Assembly (NCBI RefSeq): GCF_003990335.1
Contig: NZ_CP034683.1
Span: 196,001 to 260,000 of the forward strand
Length of the DNA: 64,000 nt
Direction of reading: 5' to 3'
From: Rheinheimera mangrovi
Lineage (GTDB): Bacteria; Pseudomonadota; Gammaproteobacteria; Enterobacterales; Alteromonadaceae
A program made the translations under genes and the position numbers. This document shows positions 56,719 through 64,000 of this stretch, piece after piece (position 1 is the first letter of the stretch; every line of letters starts with the position of its first letter). Below the pieces are notes generated by a model that made no database searches, was not told where the DNA came from, and was given only the letters and a program-made list of their open reading frames with translations.

Positions 56719-56880
56719 TTCTTTATTCTTGTTCTTTACTAGCGCAGGTAGTTTATAACAGATGTATTTTTGCAGGGCAATAGCTTTTTTCGTTGTGGAA
56801 AAATAGCTTTTGGTAAAAAATAGTGACTGATCAGACATCAGTGATAAACTAGTGATAAATCAAAAGATGGCAGATGATAG

Positions 56881-57969
56881 ATGCAATTAAAAAATGATCG
56901 TTATTTAAGGGCCTTGATGAAACAACCAGTCGACCGAACTCCGATATGGATGATGCGTCAGGCGGGTCGTTATCTTCCTGAGTACAGAGCGACACGAGCT
57001 ATTGCCGGCGATTTTATGTCGTTGTGCAAAAACCCTGAACTGGCTTGTGAAGTCACTCTGCAGCCACTAAAACGTTATCCTTTAGATGCAGCCATCTTAT
57101 TCAGTGACATTTTAACAATCCCTGATGCTATGGGCATGGGCTTGTACTTTGGCGAAGGCGAAGGCCCGCGTTTTACCAAACAACTGACCGATTTTATGGA
57201 TGTGATGCAGCTGCCTGTGCCAGATCCGGAAGTTGAATTACGTTATGTGATGGACGCTGTGCGCACTATCCGGCGTGAACTGAATGGCGAAGTGCCATTA
57301 ATTGGTTTCTCCGGTAGTCCTTGGACCCTTGCCACCTACATGTTTGAAGGCGGCAGCAGCAAGACATTCTCTAAAATCAAAAAGCTGATGTACACAGAGC
57401 CAGAAGTGGTGCATATCCTGCTGGATAAACTGACGCAAAGTGTCATTTTGTATCTGAATGCGCAAATTGCGGCTGGTGCTCAGTCTGTGATGATTTTTGA
57501 TACCTGGGGTGGTGTGTTAACTCCACACGATTACCGTGAGTTTTCATTAAGCTATATGCAACAAATTGTCTCTGGTTTAACCCGTTTTGCCGATGGTCGT
57601 CCAGTGCCTGTCACGCTGTTTACTAAAAATGGTGGTTTATGGCTGGAAGAAATTGCAGCAACTGGTTGTGATGGCGTAGGTTTAGACTGGACCATCGATA
57701 TTCGTCATGCTCGCTCTCGTATCGGCGATAAGGTGGCGCTACAAGGCAATATGGACCCTTCCATCCTATTAGGCACACCAGAGCGCATCCGTCAGGAAGT
57801 GCAGGCGATTCTGGATGGGTACGGTATGGGATCAGGCCATGTGTTTAACCTGGGGCACGGCATAACGCCTGATGTTGATCCGGAGAAAGCTGGCGTATTT
57901 ATCGATGCAGTGCATTCGTTCAGCCGCACTTACCATATGAACACCGAAGTTGTAGAAGACGACGAGTAA
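56881..57969 (+). CDS. hemE: Uroporphyrinogen decarboxylase
   Basis: 362 residues. Heme pathway: four acetate side chains of uroporphyrinogen III to methyl. [17 protein letters not shown] signature, [12 protein letters not shown] and [13 protein letters not shown]. Followed by a strong terminator. Confidence 0.97.
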   Translation: MQLKNDRYLRALMKQPVDRTPIWMMRQAGRYLPEYRATRAIAGDFMSLCKNPELACEVTLQPLKRYPLDAAILFSDILTIPDAMGMGLYFGEGEGPRFTKQLTDFMDVMQLPVPDPEVELRYVMDAVRTIRRELNGEVPLIGFSGSPWTLATYMFEGGSSKTFSKIKKLMYTEPEVVHILLDKLTQSVILYLNAQIAAGAQSVMIFDTWGGVLTPHDYREFSLSYMQQIVSGLTRFADGRPVPVTLFTKNGGLWLEEIAATGCDGVGLDWTIDIRHARSRIGDKVALQGNMDPSILLGTPERIRQEVQAILDGYGMGSGHVFNLGHGITPDVDPEKAGVFIDAVHSFSRTYHMNTEVVEDDE

Positions 57970-57990
57970 ATTTTCGTTGTGCTTAGAATT

Positions 57991-58020
57991 AAAAACGCCA
58001 GCATTGAAGCTGGCGTTTTT
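57991..58020. terminator. Terminator between hemE and sthA
   Basis: AAAAACGCCAGC paired with GCTGGCGTTTTT, loop ATTGAA. Works for both convergent genes. Confidence 0.93.
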
Positions 58021-58035
58021 ATTTGACCTTTCAGC

Positions 58036-59475
58036 TTAGAATAAACGGTTTAATCCATTCATAGCGGCAACCCTGTAGGCTTCAGCCATAGTGGGGTAGT
58101 TAAAGGTAGTGTGCACGAAATACTCTATGGTATTGCCGCCATTTTTTTGCATCATAATGGCCTGGCCTATATGGACTATTTCTGCGGCCCTTTCACCAAA
58201 GCAGTGAATGCCTAAAATCTCTTTGGTGTCGCGATGAAACAGCAATTTGAGACTGCCTACACTGGTATTGGCGATTTGAGCCCGAGCCAGATGTTTAAAC
58301 TGAGCCCGGCCTACTTCATAAGGAACACGGGCCGCCGTTAGCTCTTGCTCGTTTTTACCCACAGAACTCATCTCAGGGATGGTGTAAATACCAACCGGAA
58401 TATCATCAATCAGATAAGTGCTGCAGTTGCCATGAATAATAGAGTTAGCGGCGATACGACCCTGATCATAAGCGGCGCTGGCGAGGCTTGGGTAACCAAT
58501 CACATCCCCGACGGCATACACGCTTGGGACTTCAGTCTGGTAGTTGTCGTTGACCTTCAATTGGCCGCGGCTATCTGATTTTAAGCCAATTGCATTCAGA
58601 TTGAGCTTGTCTGTGTTGCCGGTGCGGCCATTGGCAAATAAGATACAGTCGGCTTTCATTTTTTTGCCGGATTGCAGGTGCAAAATCACACCATCATCAC
58701 AGCCTTCAATCCGATCAAATTCTTCGCCATGGCGAATAGTTACACCAGAGTTCCAGAAGTGGTAACTCAAGGCGTCAGAAATTTCCGCGTCCATAAAAGA
58801 CAACAGCCTGTCTCTGGTATTGACCAAATCGACCCGTACACCTAAACCACGGAAAATCGACGCGTATTCACAACCAATCACGCCTGCACCAAAAATAATG
58901 ATATGTCGCACATCATCTGTTAACGACAATATGGTGTCGCTGTCAAAAATACGGCTATGAGTAAAGTCGACATTTTGTGGTCGATAAGGGCGAGAGCCTG
59001 TGGCCAGAATAATATGTTCGGCAGAGATAATCTGGTCCGGCGAGCCGTTTTGCTCTATCCGGATCTGATGTGCGTCGACAAATGAGGCATTACCCTGAAA
59101 TACTTTTACTCTGTTGCGCTCATAAAAACTGCCGCGCAGCTGTACTTGTTTACGAATCACGCCGGCAGCGTGTTTTAAAATATGTGGGAAGGTCAGATTG
59201 GACGATTGATCATCCATCTGAAACAGCGGGTTTTCTTTGTACTCAATATAACGGCTGACCGAATGACGTAGCGCCTTGGAAGGAATAGTACCCCAGTGTG
59301 TGCAGCCGCCGCCGACTTGCTGATGGCGTTCAATCACAGCTACAGTTTTGCCACTTTTCGCCAGATTCATGGCTGCACCTTCGCCGCCTGGACCTGTGCC
59401 TATAATAATTGCATCAAAATCATATGTTTTGCTTTGAGTTGCTTTGACCACGGGTTCTTCCTTCGCTGACTGCAT
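58036..59475 (-). CDS. sthA: Soluble pyridine nucleotide transhydrogenase
   Basis: 479 residues. Balances NADPH and NADH. FAD motif [17 protein letters not shown]; redox-region [17 protein letters not shown] with only the first of the two disulfide cysteines, the mark of SthA; second Rossmann motif [14 protein letters not shown]-terminal dimer domain [14 protein letters not shown]. Confidence 0.95.
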   Translation of the reverse strand: MQSAKEEPVVKATQSKTYDFDAIIIGTGPGGEGAAMNLAKSGKTVAVIERHQQVGGGCTHWGTIPSKALRHSVSRYIEYKENPLFQMDDQSSNLTFPHILKHAAGVIRKQVQLRGSFYERNRVKVFQGNASFVDAHQIRIEQNGSPDQIISAEHIILATGSRPYRPQNVDFTHSRIFDSDTILSLTDDVRHIIIFGAGVIGCEYASIFRGLGVRVDLVNTRDRLLSFMDAEISDALSYHFWNSGVTIRHGEEFDRIEGCDDGVILHLQSGKKMKADCILFANGRTGNTDKLNLNAIGLKSDSRGQLKVNDNYQTEVPSVYAVGDVIGYPSLASAAYDQGRIAANSIIHGNCSTYLIDDIPVGIYTIPEMSSVGKNEQELTAARVPYEVGRAQFKHLARAQIANTSVGSLKLLFHRDTKEILGIHCFGERAAEIVHIGQAIMMQKNGGNTIEYFVHTTFNYPTMAEAYRVAAMNGLNRLF

Positions 59476-59516
59476 TCTTTATATTTAATCAGAAATCCTG
59501 AATGAAAGGCGATAAA

Positions 59517-59538
59517 AAAGGCGGCAAATGCCACCTTT
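59517..59538 (-). terminator. Terminator after desaturase gene
   Basis: AAAGGTGGC paired with GCCGCCTTT (one G-U), loop ATTT, then TTT, read leftward. Between the desaturase and sthA. Confidence 0.8.
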
Positions 59539-59558
59539 CGTAATTTTTTATCAAATGC

Positions 59559-60677
59559 TTAAGCAAATTGAGCGGTTAGCTGCTGCCAGCGTTTTTGCTG
59601 CAGTTGCAGATTAAGCCGTACTTCCAGCATTTGCTGCTTTAAATCAAATTCATTGTACTGTTGCATCAACTGTTGTTTTTTCTGCTGCAACAGTACTTTT
59701 TTCACTTCGTAATACGCATGCATTTTTTCCATCAGCAGCTCGTACTCATGTTCAAGGCGTTGCATCACCAGTTCAGCGTCTGGCAAGTGCGACACTTTGG
59801 CCTGTGCACGTTTAAGTTGCATCTGTACTTTGGCCTTTTCGATACGGTCCGGCGGGCAGACCCGTAAATTGCGGGTTAAGCCTAACCAGGAACAGCTTTT
59901 TATCAGCCATTTGGTTGGGTCAAATTGCCACCATAGAATGCCGTTGCGGTAATCGTATTCAAAAATATGGTGGAAGTTATGGTAACCCTCACCATAAGTT
60001 AAAAACGCCAGTATGCCGTTGTCCCGTGCGCTGTTCTGGTCGGTGTAAGGCTGGTTGCCCCAGATATGAGCTAAAGAGTTAATAAAAAACGTAAAATGGT
60101 GACTCAGCACTAAACGTAAAACCCCAACGCTTAATAACATGCCGATATAGCTATCGGTTAACCAGCCTAAAAACAGCGGGATACCAAAGTTGGTTAGAAC
60201 CGTCAGCAATAGGTAGTTTTTATGTTGCCACATCACTATTTTATTGTTCTGTAAGTCGCGGGCGTTGCTGTAATCCTCATAGGTGTTACTTTGATACTCG
60301 CGTAACATCCAGCCGATATGACTGAACCAAAAACCTCGTTTGGCTGAGTAAGGATCTTTATCGTTTTGATCAACAAATTTATGATGGACCCTGTGGTCGG
60401 AAGACCAGTGCAAAGCGCTGTTTTGCAGAGCAAAAGCACCACCTATGGCATAAAACCACTGTAAAACGGGATGCGCATCATAAGTTTTGTGTGCCCAGAG
60501 TCTATGGTAACCGGCTGTGATCGACATACCGCAATAACCCAAGCATAAAATAGTGGCAATAATTTCCGTCCAGGTAAAACCGACAGCTATGGCATACCAA
60601 GGCACCAGAATGGCGGCAACAAGAAAAGTGGACGCAAACAGAATGACGTTGGTCCAGATAATTGGGGGTTTATTCAT
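59559..60677 (-). CDS. Acyl-CoA/fatty acid desaturase
   Basis: 372 residues from ATG 60677. Membrane desaturase with His boxes HRLWAH, HRVHH and HNFHH, two pairs of helices, and a Gln-rich C-terminal coiled coil of about 80 residues (QQKKQQLMQQYNEFDL). Introduces double bonds aerobically. A FabR/DesT-type palindrome lies 14 bp upstream of the start, divergent from fabR. Confidence 0.9.
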   Translation of the reverse strand: MNKPPIIWTNVILFASTFLVAAILVPWYAIAVGFTWTEIIATILCLGYCGMSITAGYHRLWAHKTYDAHPVLQWFYAIGGAFALQNSALHWSSDHRVHHKFVDQNDKDPYSAKRGFWFSHIGWMLREYQSNTYEDYSNARDLQNNKIVMWQHKNYLLLTVLTNFGIPLFLGWLTDSYIGMLLSVGVLRLVLSHHFTFFINSLAHIWGNQPYTDQNSARDNGILAFLTYGEGYHNFHHIFEYDYRNGILWWQFDPTKWLIKSCSWLGLTRNLRVCPPDRIEKAKVQMQLKRAQAKVSHLPDAELVMQRLEHEYELLMEKMHAYYEVKKVLLQQKKQQLMQQYNEFDLKQQMLEVRLNLQLQQKRWQQLTAQFA

Positions 60678-60690
60678 TTTGGGAACTTTA

Positions 60691-60708
60691 GGCTTACAAC
60701 TGTAAGCT
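60691..60708. promoter_or_regulatory. FabR/DesT-type operator
   Basis: GGCTTACAACTGTAAGCT: arms GCTTACA and TGTAAGC around AC. Matches the AGCnnACAnnTGTnnGCT plan of FabR-type sites except one end base. Sits between the divergent desaturase and fabR, so it would let FabR sense unsaturated acyl chains and limit both genes. Confidence 0.7.
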
Positions 60709-60773
60709 AATTTAGCCGTGCAAAGTTGCAGGGTCAAGCGTTAAAATGAGGAAGAAGCAAAAAGGAGTGAGCC

Positions 60774-61391
60774 GTGACCCGCGCCCAACAAAAAGAAAAA
60801 ACCAGACGCGCTATTATAGATGCAGCTTTTCAGCAGCTTAGCGCTGATAAGGGCTACTCAAGTTTAAGTTTACGTGAAGTAGCGCGCGAGGCAGGTATTG
60901 CTCCAACGTCCTTTTACCGCCATTTTACCGATATGGATGAGCTCGGGCTTACCTTGGTCGATGAAGCCGGTCTAATGCTTCGTCAGTTATTGCGCCAGGC
61001 CCGACATCGCATTGAAGCCAATGGCAGTGTGATCCGCACCTCAATTGAAACCTTTATGGAATTTGTCACAGGCCACAGCAATGTCTTTCGTTTGTTGCTG
61101 CGTGAACGTTCAGGTACATCGGCGGCTTTTCGTAGCGCTGTAGCGCGGGAGATTTATCATTTTGGTGCTGAACTGGCGGATTATCTGCGCAAAGAAACAG
61201 ATTGCCCGGCTGAACGTGCTCAGATGCAGGCGGAAGCTATGGTGATCTTAGTCTTTCATGCAGGGGCAGATGCGCTGGATGCAACGGCAGAGCAGCGTAA
61301 ACAAATTACCCAGCGCACTATTATGCAGTTGCGCTGGATGGCTCATGGTGCTGCCAGTTATGGTCGTAAAACCCAGTTGTCGCAAAGCTAA
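60774..61391 (+). CDS. fabR: TetR-family repressor FabR/DesT
   Basis: 205 residues, GTG start with AAAGGAG upstream. TetR HTH ([20 protein letters not shown]) and acyl-binding C-terminal domain. Represses unsaturated fatty acid synthesis genes. Stop overlaps the trmA stop, convergent. Confidence 0.93.
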   Translation: MTRAQQKEKTRRAIIDAAFQQLSADKGYSSLSLREVAREAGIAPTSFYRHFTDMDELGLTLVDEAGLMLRQLLRQARHRIEANGSVIRTSIETFMEFVTGHSNVFRLLLRERSGTSAAFRSAVAREIYHFGAELADYLRKETDCPAERAQMQAEAMVILVFHAGADALDATAEQRKQITQRTIMQLRWMAHGAASYGRKTQLSQS

Positions 61392-62482
61392 GCAGTAAGC
61401 TTGCGAAGCCAGACACCAGATTCAATATGGTGGGTGTAAGGAAACTGATCAAACAACGCGAAAGCTTTGATTTCGTGGGTTTTACTCAGCTGCTGTAAGT
61501 TCTGTTCCAAAGTGACAGGATTACAGGAGATGTAAATAATATCGTTAAACTGGCTGACAAAAGCTTCGGTGGCCGGATCTAAACCTGCCCGTGGCGGATC
61601 AACCAGAATAGTATCCAGCTGCAACTCTGATAAATCCAGGTTCTTTAATTGTTTGCCTGTCGCCATAGCCGCGCTGACATCTTCCGCCGACATCTGCAGT
61701 ACCTGCAAATTGGTCACCTGATTCATCTCAATATTCAGCTGTGCGGATTTAATTGAGCTGCGGGCAATCTCGGTAGCAACCACCTGGCGGAAATAAGGCG
61801 TCAGGGCCAGTGAAAAGTTACCGTTACCACAATAGAGTTCCAGTAAGTCGCCTTTGAGCTGACTGGATATATCACAAGCCCACTCCAGCATTTGCTGATT
61901 TACTTTGGCATTTGGCTGGGTAAAGCTGTTTTCAATTTGCTGGTAACTTAAAGTGCGATCTTTCACCTTTAGCCTTTCAATAATATGGTCGCGATGCACT
62001 AACACTTTTTGCTTACGCGAACGGCCAATCAAGTCCAGTGGCCATTGCTCTGCTAAATCAGCTTTTAATAAAGCGGCTTGTTCGGCCCAATCGTCACTCA
62101 GCGGCTTCTTATAAATAAGAGAAACCAACAACTCGCCACTTAAACCACTCAGGTAATCAATCTGATATAACTTGTTCCGCAGCGCTGGACGCTTTTTCAG
62201 TTCTTCCAGCAGTACAGGCATAAAATCTGCTATTTGTTTGCAGGCCACAGGGAAGTAATCAATGCGCTGTTTTTGCTTGGTTTCAGAATCAAACATAATG
62301 TGGAACAAATCGTCCCCTTCATGCCAGACCCGAAATTCAGCACGTTGACGGTAGTGACTGGATTCGGAGCGGAACAACTCTAACTCTGGCAACGCATAGG
62401 ATGCAAATAGCTGCTGTATGCCCGCTTGCTTTTCTGCCAGTTGAGTTTCATATAAATCCGGAAATACTTGCCCTAAAGCCAT
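61388..62482 (-). CDS. trmA: tRNA (uracil-5-)-methyltransferase TrmA
   Basis: 364 residues. Makes m5U54 of tRNA. SAM motif [17 protein letters not shown]; catalytic Cys in [13 protein letters not shown]. Convergent with fabR, stops overlap by 3-4 bp. Confidence 0.96.
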   Translation of the reverse strand: MALGQVFPDLYETQLAEKQAGIQQLFASYALPELELFRSESSHYRQRAEFRVWHEGDDLFHIMFDSETKQKQRIDYFPVACKQIADFMPVLLEELKKRPALRNKLYQIDYLSGLSGELLVSLIYKKPLSDDWAEQAALLKADLAEQWPLDLIGRSRKQKVLVHRDHIIERLKVKDRTLSYQQIENSFTQPNAKVNQQMLEWACDISSQLKGDLLELYCGNGNFSLALTPYFRQVVATEIARSSIKSAQLNIEMNQVTNLQVLQMSAEDVSAAMATGKQLKNLDLSELQLDTILVDPPRAGLDPATEAFVSQFNDIIYISCNPVTLEQNLQQLSKTHEIKAFALFDQFPYTHHIESGVWLRKLTA

Positions 62483-62653
62483 TGCCTGTCACCTGTTGTC
62501 GAAAAAGCGGCCTATTCTAAGGGCTTTTGCCTGAATGTCTATCAGCAAAAGCAAGCTGCAGATAAAAGTAGCAGAGCAACTGCCTTAGCGGGCGAATGTC
62601 TGGCAAAATAGCGCCATAGTTTTTCAGCAGATACTCTTATAGAAGACAGCGGT

Positions 62654-63442
62654 ATGCGCATAGGTTTTATCGACAGTGGAGTGGGTGGTCTTTCTATATT
62701 AGAGGCGGTGCGTGCTTTAGTGCCTGCGGACTACTTCTACATGATGGATAACAGATACCTGCCTTATGGCACTAAGTCGGAGTTATTTATCCGCCAGCGC
62801 TTAAAACAACTAACCGAACATCTGCTGACTCATCAGGTGGATCTGATTGTTATCGCCTGCAACACAGCTACTACTCAGGCGGTAGATTGGTTACGTCAGC
62901 AGTTTGATTTGCCTTTTGTCGGTGTAGTGCCAGCCATTAAACCTGCTGCATTATATTGTGCTGGCGAAAAAATGGCGTTGCTGGCCACTCCAGCCACAGT
63001 CAAAGGCCACTATATACAGAAGCTGGTTGCTGATTATGCCGGAGAAAGTCAGGTGCAACTTGTTGGTAGCAGTGAGCTGGTGATGTTGGCAGAACAAAAA
63101 GTCTGGGCAGATGCTGATGTAAAAGCGCAAGTGGCTCTGGTTATCAAAGATAGTGGCTTAAATGAGTTTGCCCCCAAAGCTATTATTTTAGGCTGCACTC
63201 ATTTTCCTTTTTTAGCCGAAGAGATCCGTGCGGCGTTTACTGATGCGCCAAAGTTGTTTGATACCGCCGATGCGATAGCCAGAAGGGTTCAACATTTAAC
63301 TTCAGCGATCACTGATCTATATAAAGAGAAGGGTCAGGATCGTTTTGTTGCAACACAAGAGCTGACTGAGCAGCAAAAATTAAGAGTCAAACAGATGGGG
63401 TTTGGCCAGCAGAGCTGCTGGCCAGATTTATACCAGGACTAA
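62654..63442 (+). CDS. murI: Glutamate racemase MurI
   Basis: 262 residues. Makes D-glutamate for peptidoglycan. Both catalytic cysteines visible: VIACNTATTQAV and ILGCTHFPFL; start GFIDSGVGGLSIL. Divergent from trmA. Confidence 0.96.
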   Translation: MRIGFIDSGVGGLSILEAVRALVPADYFYMMDNRYLPYGTKSELFIRQRLKQLTEHLLTHQVDLIVIACNTATTQAVDWLRQQFDLPFVGVVPAIKPAALYCAGEKMALLATPATVKGHYIQKLVADYAGESQVQLVGSSELVMLAEQKVWADADVKAQVALVIKDSGLNEFAPKAIILGCTHFPFLAEEIRAAFTDAPKLFDTADAIARRVQHLTSAITDLYKEKGQDRFVATQELTEQQKLRVKQMGFGQQSCWPDLYQD

Positions 63443-63448
63443 TACAGT

Positions 63449-63940
63449 TTATTCGTCGTTATCGTCACCATCCTGACGTTCTTTGGCTTCACGCACTTTT
63501 AACGTACGTTCCTGGAACGCAAAGTCGTTTAGCTTCTGTATCATCTTATTGGCATCTTTGGCTGCCACTTCAACAAAACCAAAACCACGGCGACGACCTG
63601 TCTGGCGATCTTTCATCAAGCGTACGTTGACGACTACACCAAACTTTTGGAACAACTCACGTACAGCATCTTCATTGGCACGGTAAGGTAAGTTACCTAC
63701 ATATAAAGTAGCGGTTTCACCGTCGTAGTTTGTTTTAGCTGCTGCAGGAGAACCTGTGCTTGCAATAGAGGCACCTTTGACTTCAACCAGAACAGGCACC
63801 AATACACCACCCAGCACTACACCTATGGTCACTAATACAGAAGCACTTAAAGCAAGATCAGGTATTAACAGTAGAACCAGATAAACAATGATGGCTAACG
63901 CCAGAGTAAAAGGTAAGGATCGTTGTAAATTAGCTAACAT
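63449..63940 (-). CDS. Membrane-anchored RRM RNA-binding protein
   Basis: 163 residues; AGGAAA before ATG 63940. Two N-terminal helices (about 10-28 and 33-52), linker, then one RRM with RNP2 LYVGNLPY and RNP1 RGFGFVEV, and an acidic tail DGDDNDE. RRM proteins with membrane helices occur in marine gammaproteobacteria; role unknown, perhaps cold- or membrane-linked mRNA handling. Convergent with murI, 6 bp apart. Confidence 0.9.
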   Translation of the reverse strand: MLANLQRSLPFTLALAIIVYLVLLLIPDLALSASVLVTIGVVLGGVLVPVLVEVKGASIASTGSPAAAKTNYDGETATLYVGNLPYRANEDAVRELFQKFGVVVNVRLMKDRQTGRRRGFGFVEVAAKDANKMIQKLNDFAFQERTLKVREAKERQDGDDNDE

Positions 63941-64000
63941 AAAGATTTCCTAAGTAATAAAGATGAAAGAGTCAGAGTAAATACATATAAATACTTAAAG

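Noticed and set aside
1..64000. CRISPR array, tRNA, rRNA or prophage
   Set aside because: No regularly spaced repeats, no cloverleaf-like or rRNA sequence, and no phage structural genes were recognised by reading; a tRNAscan or CRISPR search would confirm.

Overview
The window reads as a gammaproteobacterial chromosome, most likely of the Rheinheimera/Alishewanella/Arsukibacterium group (an inference from gene order and protein style; no rRNA is present to confirm it). From about 26 kb to the end the order is ompR-envZ, pckA, hslO-hslR, a complete type II secretion operon gspC-N, yrfG, nudE, cysQ, yheU-yheT, yheS, yheV, slyX, fkpA, rsd, nudC, hemE, sthA, desaturase/fabR, trmA, murI. This is the conserved ompR/yhe neighbourhood of gammaproteobacteria.

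0-1 kb: gene-poor, with degenerate repeats and one possible 55-codon gene. 1-10 kb: a cell-envelope modification regulon. A PAP2 phosphatase, an EptA/MCR-type phosphoethanolamine transferase and an Omp85-type outer-membrane protein form one leftward operon. An LtaS-like sulfatase-fold transferase stands alone, and dgkA-response regulator-histidine kinase form a rightward operon. The starts of all three units carry the same operator-promoter layout, CTTAAG-N5-CTTAAG followed 10 nt later by a -10 hexamer, which resembles PmrA boxes. The two transferases should release diacylglycerol and DgkA would recycle it, so the set looks like one circuit controlled by its own two-component system.

10.2-25.9 kb: an accessory, defence-type island. 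It holds (a) an XRE repressor divergent from a winged-helix/coiled-coil protein and an SF2 helicase, with two inverted-repeat operators between them; (b) a 34-residue membrane peptide gene; (c) an IS3-family element; (d) a 1275-residue nuclease-STAND NTPase of Avs-like design; (e) two AT-rich orphan membrane-protein genes; (f) a CBASS-like remnant consisting of an HNH-SAVED effector and an E1-JAB protein that has lost its front half; (g) a second IS3-family element; (h) a DUF6119/TIGR04141 protein missing its C-terminus. The island ends inside greB, of which only the first 48 codons remain.

26-64 kb: housekeeping genes. Notable details are an IS4-family element inserted exactly in the fkpA terminator hairpin and carrying its own inward-facing terminator, a FabR/DesT-type palindrome between a fatty-acid desaturase and fabR, a chain of three hairpins between nudC and hemE, a GMC oxidoreductase with a Tat-type partner, and a membrane-anchored RRM protein at the right edge. 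No tRNA, rRNA or CRISPR array was seen.
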